A stretch of DNA of 64,000 bases from Streptomyces diastatochromogenes. GTDB taxonomy: Bacteria > Actinomycetota > Actinomycetes > Streptomycetales > Streptomycetaceae. Below the pieces are notes generated by a model. It had not been told where the DNA came from and ran no database searches. It saw nothing but the letters and a program-made list of their open reading frames with translations. The DNA lies in assembly GCF_002242805.1 (NCBI RefSeq), contig NZ_MCGQ01000014.1:62001-126000 (forward strand), written 5' to 3'. The translations under genes and the position numbers were made by a program. Positions 15,147-23,651 of this stretch are shown in pieces (within the stretch, counting starts at the first letter, position 1; each line of letters starts with the position of its first letter).

Positions 15147-16039
15147 CGGGAACCGACACGGCGCCGGAACTGGAGCGCGCCACGCTGGACAAGGCTGCGA
15201 GCGAGAACTTCCCCGTGGCCCCCTTCTTCCTGCCCCGGGCGTGGCGCGCCGACCTCATGGCCGTGTACGGCTTCGCCCGCCTCGTGGACGACATCGGCGA
15301 CGGCGACCTGGCCCCCGGCGGGGCCGACGCGCGCGTCCTGGGCGTGCCGGCCGCCGAGGCCGAGGACCGGCTGGCCCTCCTCGACGCGTTCGAGGCCGAC
15401 CTGCGGCGTGTCTTCGACGGCACGCCCCGCCACCCCCTGCTCCGCCGTCTGCAGCCCACCGTCCGCCGCCGCGCCCTCACCCCCGAGCCCTTCCTCGGCC
15501 TGATCGCCGCCAACCGCCAGGACCAGCTGGTCGCGCGGTACGAGACCTACGACGACCTGCTCGCCTACTGCGAACTGTCCGCCAACCCCGTCGGCCGCCT
15601 CGTCCTCGCCGTCACCGGTACCTCGACCCCCGAGCGGATCCGCCTCTCCGACGCCATCTGCACCGCGCTGCAGATCGTGGAACACCTCCAGGACGTGGCC
15701 GAGGACTTCGGCCGTGACCGGATCTATCTGCCCGCCGAGGACATGAAACGCTTCCACGTCCAGGAAACGGATCTCGCCACGAAAACCACGGGCGCATCGG
15801 TGCGCGCTCTGGTTGCATACGAAGTGCAACGCGCCCGCGATCTGCTGAATGAAGGCGCCCCCCTGGTGGGTAGCGTCCACGGCAGGTTGAAGCTGCTGCT
15901 CGCGGGGTTCGTGGCGGGGGGAAGGGCGGCGATCCGGGCGATCGCCGCCGCCGAATACGACGTACTTCCCGGTCCGCCCAAACCCGGCAAGGTCCAGTTG
16001 CTGCGTGAGGTGGGCGTGACCCTGCGAGGAGAGGGGTGA
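15143..16039 (+). CDS. hpnC: squalene synthase component HpnC
   Basis: A 298-residue trans-isoprenyl-diphosphate synthase-like protein. The two aspartate-rich motifs are RLVDDIGDGD and HLQDVAEDFGRDR, with the HpnC-type FPVAPFFLPRAWRADLMAVYGFAR. In the HpnCDE route HpnD makes presqualene diphosphate from two FPP, HpnC converts it to hydroxysqualene and HpnE reduces that to squalene. GTG 15143 is taken as the start because it overlaps the upstream micro-frame; an upstream ATG at 15113 in the same frame is the alternative. Its stop overlaps hpnD by GTGA. It is the first enzyme gene of the hopanoid operon. Confidence 0.93.
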   Translation: MTGTDTAPELERATLDKAASENFPVAPFFLPRAWRADLMAVYGFARLVDDIGDGDLAPGGADARVLGVPAAEAEDRLALLDAFEADLRRVFDGTPRHPLLRRLQPTVRRRALTPEPFLGLIAANRQDQLVARYETYDDLLAYCELSANPVGRLVLAVTGTSTPERIRLSDAICTALQIVEHLQDVAEDFGRDRIYLPAEDMKRFHVQETDLATKTTGASVRALVAYEVQRARDLLNEGAPLVGSVHGRLKLLLAGFVAGGRAAIRAIAAAEYDVLPGPPKPGKVQLLREVGVTLRGEG

Positions 16040-16986
16040 TCCGGACCGTGGAGTCTGTGCCACACGTGTCCGCACCGGTACTCGCCGCCTACAGCTACTG
16101 CGAGGCCGTCACCGGGCAGCAGGCCCGCAATTTCGCGTACGGCATCCGGCTGCTGCCGACGCCCAAGCGCCGCGCCATGTCGGCGTTGTACGCCTTCTCC
16201 CGGCGTGTCGACGACATCGGCGACGGCGACCTGCCCGGTGAGGTCAAGGTCGCGCGCCTCGAGGACACCCGGGCGCTGCTCACCCGCATCCGCGAGGGCG
16301 GGGTCGAGGAGGACGACACCGACCCGGTGGCCGTCGCCCTCACCCATGCCGCCGGCGCCTTCCCGATCCCGCTCGGCGGCCTGGACGAGCTGATCGACGG
16401 CGTCCAGATGGACGTGCGCGGGGAGAGTTACGAGACCTGGGACGACCTGAAGGTCTACTGCCGCTGTGTGGCCGGCGCCATCGGCCGCCTCTCGCTCGGC
16501 GTGTTCGGTACGGAACCGGGGGCGCGCGGCGCCGAGCGCGCGTCCGAGTACGCCGACACGCTCGGGCTCGCGCTCCAGCTCACCAACATCCTCAGAGACG
16601 TCCGCGAGGACGCCGAGGGCGGCCGTACCTATCTGCCCGCCGACGACCTCGCCAAGTTCGGCTGCTCGGCCGGATTCGGCGGGCCGACCCCACCGGAGGG
16701 CTCCGACTTCGCGGGCCTCGTGCACTTCGAAGTGCGACGGGCCCGCGCCCTTTTCGCCGAGGGCTACCGGCTGCTCCCCATGCTCGACCGGCGCAGCGGC
16801 GCCTGCGTCGCCGCCATGGCCGGCATCTACCGCCGCCTGCTCGACCGCATCGAGCGCGACCCGGAGGCCGTGCTGCGCGGCCGCGTCTCGCTGCCCGGAC
16901 GCGAGAAGGCCTACGTCGCCGTACGCGGACTGTCCGGCCTCGACACCCGGCACGTGTCCCGGCGGACCGTCAGGAGGCGCGCCTGA
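16036..16986 (+). CDS. hpnD: presqualene diphosphate synthase HpnD
   Basis: A 316-residue paralogue of HpnC with aspartate motifs RRVDDIGDGD and NILRDVREDAEGGRTYLP, and the family start AYSYCEAVTGQQARNFAYGI. It condenses two farnesyl diphosphates to presqualene diphosphate. GTG 16036 overlaps the hpnC stop by GTGA and is preceded by a GGAGAGG ribosome-binding site. The stop TGA shares its A with an ATG at 16986, so downstream reading is coupled, although the next 260 bases hold a repeat element rather than a known pathway gene. Confidence 0.94.
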   Translation: MIRTVESVPHVSAPVLAAYSYCEAVTGQQARNFAYGIRLLPTPKRRAMSALYAFSRRVDDIGDGDLPGEVKVARLEDTRALLTRIREGGVEEDDTDPVAVALTHAAGAFPIPLGGLDELIDGVQMDVRGESYETWDDLKVYCRCVAGAIGRLSLGVFGTEPGARGAERASEYADTLGLALQLTNILRDVREDAEGGRTYLPADDLAKFGCSAGFGGPTPPEGSDFAGLVHFEVRRARALFAEGYRLLPMLDRRSGACVAAMAGIYRRLLDRIERDPEAVLRGRVSLPGREKAYVAVRGLSGLDTRHVSRRTVRRRA

Positions 16987-17252
16987 TGGGGTCTGTGGAC
17001 CAGGAGGACTCCGACGGCCCGCTGCGGCGGGCAACCCTCCGCTGCGGCGTGGCGTCCCTGACTGCGACCGGCGAGCGTGCACCGTTCATCCAGCACGCCA
17101 AGCAGGCCAGGCGAAGTCCGCTGAGGTTCGACAGCGCCCTGAAGGGGCGCGGGGAACTGCGCGACCAGCCACGATGGCGTCGCGGACAAGCGACGGCCCA
17201 TCGTGGCTCGTCCAGCGGAGCGCTCACGCACGCACGGAGGGACGCACGATGA
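16986..17252 (+). CDS. 88-residue DUF6380-like open frame running through an interspersed repeat
   Basis: The frame fills the gap between hpnD and hpnE exactly: its ATG overlaps the hpnD stop (TGATG) and its stop overlaps the hpnE start (ATGA). The first 35 residues (RRATLRCGVASLTATGERAP) match the pattern of tiny Streptomyces DUF6380 proteins as I remember it. The second half reads through the repeat at 17133-17208 and looks unlike a folded protein (RWRRGQATAHRGSSSGALTH). Either it is a translated filler that keeps ribosomes coupled from hpnD to hpnE, or both parts are mobile intergenic sequence that happens to be open. No function is assigned. Confidence 0.45.
   Translation: MGSVDQEDSDGPLRRATLRCGVASLTATGERAPFIQHAKQARRSPLRFDSALKGRGELRDQPRWRRGQATAHRGSSSGALTHARRDAR
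17133..17208 (+). repeat. Streptomyces interspersed intergenic repeat with long hairpin
   Basis: The segment CTGAAGGGGCGCGGGGAACT and its continuation CTGCGCGACCAGCCACGA are, from memory, a very common Streptomyces intergenic repeat. A small hairpin GCGCCC/GGGCGC (17134-17150) is followed by a long one: 17167-17177 pairs perfectly with 17198-17208 (AGCCACGATGG/CCATCGTGGCT), with an inner stem GTCGC/GCGAC at 17179-17194. It sits inside an operon between hpnD and hpnE and is read through by the 88-residue frame. Confidence 0.65.
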
Positions 17253-18676
17253 GCGACGGCGCACACCCCGCGCAGGCGCACGCCGACACCCCGGCACCGG
17301 CAGGGCGCAGTGCCGTCGTGGTCGGCGGCGGCCTGGCCGGGATCACCGCGGCGCTCGCGCTCGCCGACGCGGGCGTCCGGGTCACCCTGCTCGAAGGCAG
17401 GCCGAGACTGGGCGGCCTCGCCTTCTCCTTCCAGCGCGGCGACCTGACCGTCGACAACGGCCAGCACGTGTACCTGCGCTGCTGCACCGCCTACCGCTGG
17501 TTCCTCGACCGCATCGAGGGCACGGCGCTGGCACCGCTGCAGGATCGTCTCGACGTGCCCGTACTCGACGTGAACCGGCCCGAGGGACGGCGGCTCGGCA
17601 GACTGCGGCGCGACGCGCTGCCCGTACCCCTGCACCTGGGCCGGAGCCTCGCGACCTACCCGCACCTGTCGCTCGCCGAGCGTGCCGCGGTCGGGCGTGC
17701 CGCGCTCGCGCTCAAGGGACTCGACCTCGCCGATCCGACCCTGGACACCCAGGACTTCGGCGGCTGGCTGGCCGCCCACGGCCAGTCGGCGCGTGCCGTC
17801 GAGGCCCTGTGGGACCTGGTCGGGGTCGCCACCCTCAACGCGGTCGCGGGCGACGCCTCGCTGGGGCTCGCCGCGATGGTGTTCAAGACCGGTCTGCTGT
17901 CCGACCCGGGCGCGGCCGACATCGGCTGGGCCCACGTCCCGCTGGGCGAACTGCACGACCGGCTGGCCCGCAAGGCGCTCGACTCCGCGGGCGTCCGTAC
18001 CGAGGTCCGTACACGCGTCACCTCCGTCTCTACCAACGAAAACGGGACCTGGAGCGTTCAGGTTCCCGGCGAGACGATCCAGACCGACGCGGTCGTGCTC
18101 GCCGTACCCCAGCGCGAGACGCACGACCTGCTGCCACCCGGCGCCCTCGACGCCCCCGAACAGCTCCTGAGGATCGGCACCGCGCCGATCCTCAACGTGC
18201 ATGTCGTCTACGACCGCAAGGTGCTCGCCCGGCCCTTCTTCGCCGCCCTCGGCACCCCCGTGCAGTGGGTCTTCGACCGGACGGACGCGTCCGGCCTCGG
18301 CGAGGGGCAGTACCTGGCCCTGTCCCAGTCGGCGGCGCAGGACGAGATCGACGCGCCGGTCGCCGAGCTCCGCGAGCGCTACGTGCCCGAGCTGGAGCGA
18401 CTGCTTCCGGGCACCCGCGGCGCGGTGGTGAAGGACTTCTTCGTGACCCGGGAGCGCACGGCGACGTTCGCACCCACCCCCGGCGTCGGGCGGCTGCGGC
18501 CCGGCGCCCGCACCAAGGCCCCCGGCCTGTACCTGGCCGGAGCGTGGACCGCCACCGGGTGGCCCGCGACCATGGAGAGTGCGGTCCGCAGTGGAGTGAG
18601 CGCGGCCGACGCCGCGCTGAGCGCCCTGGGCCGGCCCCGCCCCCGCCACCTCTTCGAGTTCGAGGAGGCGGCCTGA
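17249..18676 (+). CDS. hpnE: hydroxysqualene dehydroxylase HpnE (FAD-dependent amine-oxidase fold)
   Basis: A 475-residue FAD protein. The dinucleotide motif is SAVVVGGGLAGITAALALAD, followed by the second glycine-rich GRPRLGGLAFSF, and the C-terminal FAD clamp GLYLAGAWTATGWPATMESA. HpnE removes the hydroxyl of hydroxysqualene with a flavin reductant to give squalene. ATG 17249 is chosen because it precedes the Rossmann fold by about 20 residues and overlaps the upstream frame by ATGA. The 3' end overlaps an alternative start of the next gene. The protein is full length. Confidence 0.94.
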   Translation: MSDGAHPAQAHADTPAPAGRSAVVVGGGLAGITAALALADAGVRVTLLEGRPRLGGLAFSFQRGDLTVDNGQHVYLRCCTAYRWFLDRIEGTALAPLQDRLDVPVLDVNRPEGRRLGRLRRDALPVPLHLGRSLATYPHLSLAERAAVGRAALALKGLDLADPTLDTQDFGGWLAAHGQSARAVEALWDLVGVATLNAVAGDASLGLAAMVFKTGLLSDPGAADIGWAHVPLGELHDRLARKALDSAGVRTEVRTRVTSVSTNENGTWSVQVPGETIQTDAVVLAVPQRETHDLLPPGALDAPEQLLRIGTAPILNVHVVYDRKVLARPFFAALGTPVQWVFDRTDASGLGEGQYLALSQSAAQDEIDAPVAELRERYVPELERLLPGTRGAVVKDFFVTRERTATFAPTPGVGRLRPGARTKAPGLYLAGAWTATGWPATMESAVRSGVSAADAALSALGRPRPRHLFEFEEAA

Positions 18677-18738
18677 TGCTCGGTCAGCAGCCGGCGGCCG
18701 GCCCCCGCACCCCCGGTACCGCAACAAGAGGAGAGACT

Positions 18739-19812
18739 GTGCCCACTGTGCCCCCGGCCTCGACGCCCGCTCGGAGGACCGCGGTGGACGTGACCGCGCT
18801 TCTGGAGCGCGGGCGGACCCTGGCCACACCGGTCCTGCGTGCGGCCGTCGACCGTCTCGCTCCTCCCATGGACACCGTCGCCGCCTACCACTTCGGCTGG
18901 ATCGACGCCGCGGGCAACCCGGCCGACGGCGACGGCGGCAAGGCCGTGCGTCCCGCCCTGGCCGTTCTCTCCGCCGAGGTCACCGGCGCCGCACCCGAGG
19001 TGGGCATCCCCGGGGCCGTCGCCGTCGAACTCGTCCACAACTTCTCGCTGCTGCACGACGACCTGATGGACGGCGACGAGCAGCGCCGGCACCGCGACAC
19101 GGTCTGGAAGGTGCACGGCCCCGCCCAGGCCATCCTGGTCGGCGACGCCCTGTTCGCCCTCGCCAACGAGATCCTGCTGGAACTCGGCACCGTCGAGGCC
19201 GGCCGCGCCACCCGCCGGCTGACCACCGCCACCCGCGCCCTGATCGACGGTCAGGCGCAGGACATCTCCTACGAGCACCGCGACCGGGTCAGCGTCGAGG
19301 AGTGCCTGGAGATGGAGGGCAACAAGACCGGCGCCCTGCTCGCCGCCTCCAGCTCCATCGGCGCGGTGCTCGGCGGCGCCGACGACCGCACCGCCGACAC
19401 CCTGGAGAAGTACGGCTACCACCTCGGCCTCGCCTTCCAGGCCGTCGACGACCTGCTCGGCATCTGGGGCGACCCGGAGTCCACCGGCAAGCAGACCTGG
19501 AGCGACCTGCGCCAGCGCAAGAAGTCCCTGCCGGTGGTGGCCGCGCTCGCGGCGGGCGGCCCCGCCTCCGAGCAGCTCGGCGAGATCCTCGCCGCCGACG
19601 CCAAGAGCAGCGACTTCGAGACCTTCTCCGAGGAGGAGTTCGCGGCCCGTGCCGCCCTCATCGAGGAGGCCGGCGGCCGCGAGTGGACGGCCGAGGAAGC
19701 GCGCCGTCAGCACACCATCGCCATCGGAGCCCTTGACGCCGTCCACATGCCCGACCAGGTGCGGGCCGCCTTCACGGCGCTCGCCGACTTCGTCGTCGTA
19801 CGAAAGAGATGA
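18739..19812 (+). CDS. polyprenyl (farnesyl/geranylgeranyl-type) diphosphate synthase
   Basis: A 357-residue trans-prenyltransferase. The first aspartate-rich motif is SLLHDDLMDGDEQRRHR and the second FQAVDDLLGIWGDPESTGK, with the GGKAVRPALAVL substrate motif. In this cluster it should supply farnesyl diphosphate to HpnD. GTG 18739 is preferred because GAGGAG lies at ideal spacing; ATG 18676, which overlaps the hpnE stop, would add 21 residues rich in Pro and Gly. Chain length cannot be fixed from the motif alone. A hairpin follows before shc. Confidence 0.92.
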   Translation: MPTVPPASTPARRTAVDVTALLERGRTLATPVLRAAVDRLAPPMDTVAAYHFGWIDAAGNPADGDGGKAVRPALAVLSAEVTGAAPEVGIPGAVAVELVHNFSLLHDDLMDGDEQRRHRDTVWKVHGPAQAILVGDALFALANEILLELGTVEAGRATRRLTTATRALIDGQAQDISYEHRDRVSVEECLEMEGNKTGALLAASSSIGAVLGGADDRTADTLEKYGYHLGLAFQAVDDLLGIWGDPESTGKQTWSDLRQRKKSLPVVAALAAGGPASEQLGEILAADAKSSDFETFSEEEFAARAALIEEAGGREWTAEEARRQHTIAIGALDAVHMPDQVRAAFTALADFVVVRKR

Positions 19813-19845
19813 TCCTTATCGGTCGAATAGCCCTCGCGTAGTCGC

Positions 19846-19878
19846 CGGCCGGTGTCGAGGGACGACGGACACCGGCCG
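19846..19878 (+). terminator. internal hairpin between the prenyl synthase gene and shc
   Basis: CGGCCGGTGTC at 19846-19856 pairs perfectly with GACACCGGCCG at 19868-19878 around an 11-base loop. It lies in the largest intergenic gap within the cluster (116 bases). It may partly terminate or stabilise mRNA between the squalene-forming and cyclising halves of the operon. Confidence 0.5.
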
Positions 19879-19928
19879 ACGGCGGACCCACAGCAGCACG
19901 ACTCGTACGACTGCACGAAGGGGAAGCC

Positions 19929-21977
19929 ATGACAGCGACGACCGACGGAAGCACCGGGGCGACCATCCCGCCCCGCGCTGCCGCGGCCAGCGAAACCGAC
20001 ATCACCACCCCCGCGGCGGCCGGGGTACAAGAAGCCGCCGAACGCGCCGCACGGCGCGCCACCGACTTCCTGCTGGCACGGCAGGACGCCCAGGGCTGGT
20101 GGAAGGGCGACCTCGAGACGAACGTCACGATGGACGCCGAGGACCTGCTGCTCCGTCAGTTCCTGGGGATCCGCGACGAGGCGACGACCCGGGCCGCCGC
20201 CCTGTTCATCCGCGGCGAGCAGCGCGAGGACGGCACCTGGGCCACCTTCTACGGCGGACCCGGCGAACTCTCCGCCACCATCGAGGCGTACGTCGCCCTC
20301 CGCCTGGCCGGCGACGCACCCGACACCCCGCACATGGCCAAGGCCTCCGCCTGGATCCGTGAGCGCGGCGGCATCGCCGCCGCCCGCGTGTTCACCCGGA
20401 TCTGGCTGGCCCTGTTCGGCTGGTGGAAGTGGGAGGACCTGCCCGAACTCCCGCCGGAGCTGATCTACTTCCCCAGCTGGATGCCGCTCAACATCTACGA
20501 CTTCGGCTGCTGGGCCCGGCAGACCGTCGTGCCGCTGACCGTCGTCTCGGCCAAGCGCCCGGTCCGCCCCGCGCCCTTCCCGCTGGACGAGCTGCACACC
20601 GACCCGGCCGACCCCAACCCGGCCAAGCCGCTCGCCCCGGTGGCGAGTTGGGACGGCGCCTTCCAGCGCCTGGACAAGGTGCTGCACCAGCTGCGCAAGG
20701 TCGCCCCGCGCCGGCTGCGCAAGGCCGCGATGAACGCGGCGGCCCGCTGGATCATCGAGCGCCAGGAGAACGACGGCTGCTGGGGCGGCATCCAGCCCCC
20801 CGCCGTGTACTCGATCATCGCCCTGCACCTGCTCGGCTACGACCTCCAGCACCCGGTGATGCGCGAGGGCCTCGCGTCGCTGGACCGTTTCGCCGTGTGG
20901 CGCGAGGACGGCGCTCGGATGATCGAGGCCTGCCAGTCCCCGGTGTGGGACACCTGCCTCGCTGCCATCGCCCTGGTCGACGCCGGTCTGCCCGTCGACC
21001 ACCCGCAACTGGTCAAGGCCGCCGACTGGATGCTCGGCGAGGAGATCGTCCGGCCCGGCGACTGGGCCGTGAAGCGGCCCGGACTGCCGCCCGGCGGCTG
21101 GGCGTTCGAGTTCCACAACGACAACTACCCGGACATCGACGACACCGCCGAGGTCGCGCTCGCGCTGCGCCGGGTCCGGCACCACGACCCGGACCGGGTG
21201 GACGGGGCGATCGGGCGCGCGGTGCGCTGGAACCTCGGGATGCAGTCGAAGAACGGCGCGTGGGGCGCCTTCGACGTCGACAACACCAGCCCGTTCCCGA
21301 ACCGGCTGCCGTTCTGCGACTTCGGCGAGGTCATCGACCCGCCCTCGGCGGACGTCACCGCGCACGTGGTCGAGATGCTCGCCGCCGAGGGCCTCGCCCA
21401 CGACCCGCGCACCCGGCGCGGCATCGAGTGGCTGCTCGCCGAACAGGAGCCGGACGGCTCGTGGTTCGGGCGCTGGGGCGTCAACTACGTCTACGGCACC
21501 GGCTCGGTGGTGCCCGCCCTGACCGCGGCCGGGCTGCCCGGCTCCCACCCGGCGATCCGGCGGGCGGTGACCTGGCTGGAGAACGTCCAGAACGACGACG
21601 GCGGCTGGGGCGAGGACCTGCGCTCCTACAAGTACGTCAAGGAGTGGAGCGGTCGCGGCGCCTCCACCGCCTCGCAGACCGCGTGGGCGCTGATGGCCCT
21701 GCTCGCGGCGGGGGAGCAGGACTCCAAGGCCGTCGAGCGCGGCGTCCGGTGGCTGGCCGAGACCCAGCGGGAGGACGGTTCCTGGGACGAGCCGTACTTC
21801 ACCGGCACCGGCTTCCCGTGGGACTTCTCCATCAACTACCACCTCTACCGGCAGGTCTTCCCGCTCACCGCGCTCGGCCGGTATCTGCACGGCGACCCCT
21901 TCGAGCGGCAGTTGCTCGCCAGGACCAAGCCGCTCACCGAGGTCAGGAAGCCGCTCTCCGAGGTCAAGGGGGGCTGA
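19929..21977 (+). CDS. shc: squalene-hopene cyclase
   Basis: A 682-residue class II triterpene cyclase, membrane-associated, converting squalene to hopene and hopanol. The protonating DxDD motif is D402-I-D404-D405 (DNYPDIDDTAEVAL). Several QW repeats are visible (RQDAQGWW, REDGTWATFYGG, QENDGCWGG, NDDGGWGEDL, QREDGSWDEPYFTG). The C-terminal GTGFPWDFSINYHLYRQVFP is diagnostic. ATG 19929 follows GAAGGGGAAGCC. The first 35 residues are a low-complexity extension before the cyclase fold. Next comes hpnG without a gap. Confidence 0.97.
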   Translation: MTATTDGSTGATIPPRAAAASETDITTPAAAGVQEAAERAARRATDFLLARQDAQGWWKGDLETNVTMDAEDLLLRQFLGIRDEATTRAAALFIRGEQREDGTWATFYGGPGELSATIEAYVALRLAGDAPDTPHMAKASAWIRERGGIAAARVFTRIWLALFGWWKWEDLPELPPELIYFPSWMPLNIYDFGCWARQTVVPLTVVSAKRPVRPAPFPLDELHTDPADPNPAKPLAPVASWDGAFQRLDKVLHQLRKVAPRRLRKAAMNAAARWIIERQENDGCWGGIQPPAVYSIIALHLLGYDLQHPVMREGLASLDRFAVWREDGARMIEACQSPVWDTCLAAIALVDAGLPVDHPQLVKAADWMLGEEIVRPGDWAVKRPGLPPGGWAFEFHNDNYPDIDDTAEVALALRRVRHHDPDRVDGAIGRAVRWNLGMQSKNGAWGAFDVDNTSPFPNRLPFCDFGEVIDPPSADVTAHVVEMLAAEGLAHDPRTRRGIEWLLAEQEPDGSWFGRWGVNYVYGTGSVVPALTAAGLPGSHPAIRRAVTWLENVQNDDGGWGEDLRSYKYVKEWSGRGASTASQTAWALMALLAAGEQDSKAVERGVRWLAETQREDGSWDEPYFTGTGFPWDFSINYHLYRQVFPLTALGRYLHGDPFERQLLARTKPLTEVRKPLSEVKGG

Positions 21978-22619
21978 ATGAGCGCCCAGCCCGCCCCGGC
22001 CCCGTTGCTGATCGCCTGCGCGCTCGGCATCGAGCACCTCGCCCTGCGCACCGGCGACCGCGGCGGTGCGGGCGGGCCGTTCTCCGTCGTCCGTACGGGC
22101 ATGGGCCCCAAGGCGGCGGAACGCTCCGTCAACCGGCTCCTCGCGGAGCCGGCGCTGGCCGACGCGGCCGTCCTGGCCACCGGCTTCTGCGCCGGGCTCG
22201 CACCCGGCATGCACCCCGGCGACCTGGTCGTCGCCGAGGAGACCCGGGACCCGCACGGGACCGTCCCGTGCGTGGGCACCGACCTGCTCGTCAAGGAACT
22301 CGTGCGCATCCTGCCCGGGCGCACCGTCCACACGGGGCCGGTCACCGGCTCCGACCATGTCGTGCGCGGCCATGAGCGGTCCGACCTGCTCGCGACCGGC
22401 GCGATCGCCGTCGACATGGAGTCCGCGGCCACGCTCCTGAGCGCCGTCCGCGCGGGTGAGCGCCCGGTTGCGGCCGTACGGGTGGTCGTGGACGCTCCAG
22501 AACATGAACTCGTCCGGATCGGCACGGTGCGCGGTGGAATATCAGCCTTCCGCGTTCTTCGTACCGTCCTTCCTGCTTTTTTCGAATGGCACCGTTCTTT
22601 GTTGCTCCCCCGGAGGTGA
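21978..22619 (+). CDS. hpnG: adenosylhopane nucleosidase/phosphorylase HpnG
   Basis: A 213-residue nucleoside-phosphorylase-fold protein beginning one base after the shc stop. The segments VVRTGMGPKAAERSVNRLL, ATGFCAGLAPGMHPGDLVVA and IAVDMESAATLLSAVRA match the 1-phosphorylase family. HpnG removes adenine from adenosylhopane during bacteriohopanetetrol side-chain synthesis. It is immediately followed by hpnH, its pathway predecessor. The final 60 bases have lower GC than the neighbours but remain in frame. Confidence 0.9.
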   Translation: MSAQPAPAPLLIACALGIEHLALRTGDRGGAGGPFSVVRTGMGPKAAERSVNRLLAEPALADAAVLATGFCAGLAPGMHPGDLVVAEETRDPHGTVPCVGTDLLVKELVRILPGRTVHTGPVTGSDHVVRGHERSDLLATGAIAVDMESAATLLSAVRAGERPVAAVRVVVDAPEHELVRIGTVRGGISAFRVLRTVLPAFFEWHRSLLLPRR

Positions 22620-22624
22620 GCCAG

Positions 22625-23647
22625 ATGGCCATGCCGCTGCGTCAGTCCATCAAGGTCGCTACTTACCTGGCTGAACAGAAGATCCGCAGGCGGGACAAGT
22701 TTCCGCTCATCGTCGAACTGGAACCGCTCTTCGCCTGCAACCTCAAGTGCGAGGGCTGCGGCAAGATCCAGCACCCGGCGGGTGTGCTCAAGCAGCGCAT
22801 GCCGGTGGCCCAGGCCGTGGGCGCGGTGCTGGAGTCCGGTGCGCCGATGGTGTCCATCGCCGGTGGCGAGCCGCTGATGCACCCTCAGATCGACGAGATC
22901 GTCCGCCAGTTGGTGGCCAGGCGGAAGTACGTCTTCCTCTGCACCAACGCCCTGCTGATGCGCAAGAAGATGGACAAGTTCACGCCCTCGCCCTACTTCG
23001 CCTTCGCGGTGCACATCGACGGGCTGCGCGAGCGGCACGACGAGTCCGTGGCGAAGGAGGGTGTGTTCGACGAGGCGGTGGAGGCCATCAAGGAGGCCAA
23101 GCGGCGTGGCTTCCGGGTGACCACCAACTCCACCTTCTTCAACACCGACACCCCGCAGACCATCATCGAGGTGCTCAACTTCCTCAATGACGACCTGCAG
23201 GTGGACGAGATGATGATCTCGCCCGCCTACGCCTACGAGAAGGCACCCGACCAGGAGCACTTCCTCGGCGTCGAGCAGACCCGCGAGCTGTTCAAGAAGG
23301 CCTTCGCGGGCGGCAACCGCAAGAAGTGGCGGCTCAACCACTCCCCGCTCTTCCTGGACTTCCTGGAGGGCAAGGTCGACTTCCCGTGCACGGCGTGGGC
23401 GATCCCGAACTACTCGCTCTTCGGCTGGCAGCGCCCCTGCTACCTGATGAGCGACGGGTACGTGCCGACGTACCGCGAACTCATCGAGAAGACCGACTGG
23501 GACAAGTACGGCCGCGGCAAGGACCCGCGCTGCGCCAACTGCATGGCGCACTGCGGCTACGAGCCGACCGCCGTCCTCGCCACCATGGGCTCCCTGAAGG
23601 AGTCGCTGCGGGCCATGCGCGAGACCGTCTCCGGAAACCGGGAGTGA
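22625..23647 (+). CDS. hpnH: adenosylhopane synthase HpnH (radical SAM)
   Basis: A 340-residue radical SAM enzyme that joins adenosyl to diploptene. The cluster motif is C38-N-L-K-C42-E-G-C45, followed by SIAGGEPLMHP and the C-terminal SPASM-like CTAWAIPNYSLFGWQRPCYL and CANCMAHCGYEP. ATG 22625 is favoured by a GGAGGTGA ribosome-binding site 7 bases upstream. The gene is 4 bases before ispG. The start MPLRQSIKVATYLAEQKI is the usual HpnH N-terminus. Confidence 0.95.
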   Translation: MAMPLRQSIKVATYLAEQKIRRRDKFPLIVELEPLFACNLKCEGCGKIQHPAGVLKQRMPVAQAVGAVLESGAPMVSIAGGEPLMHPQIDEIVRQLVARRKYVFLCTNALLMRKKMDKFTPSPYFAFAVHIDGLRERHDESVAKEGVFDEAVEAIKEAKRRGFRVTTNSTFFNTDTPQTIIEVLNFLNDDLQVDEMMISPAYAYEKAPDQEHFLGVEQTRELFKKAFAGGNRKKWRLNHSPLFLDFLEGKVDFPCTAWAIPNYSLFGWQRPCYLMSDGYVPTYRELIEKTDWDKYGRGKDPRCANCMAHCGYEPTAVLATMGSLKESLRAMRETVSGNRE

Positions 23648-23651
23648 CGCC

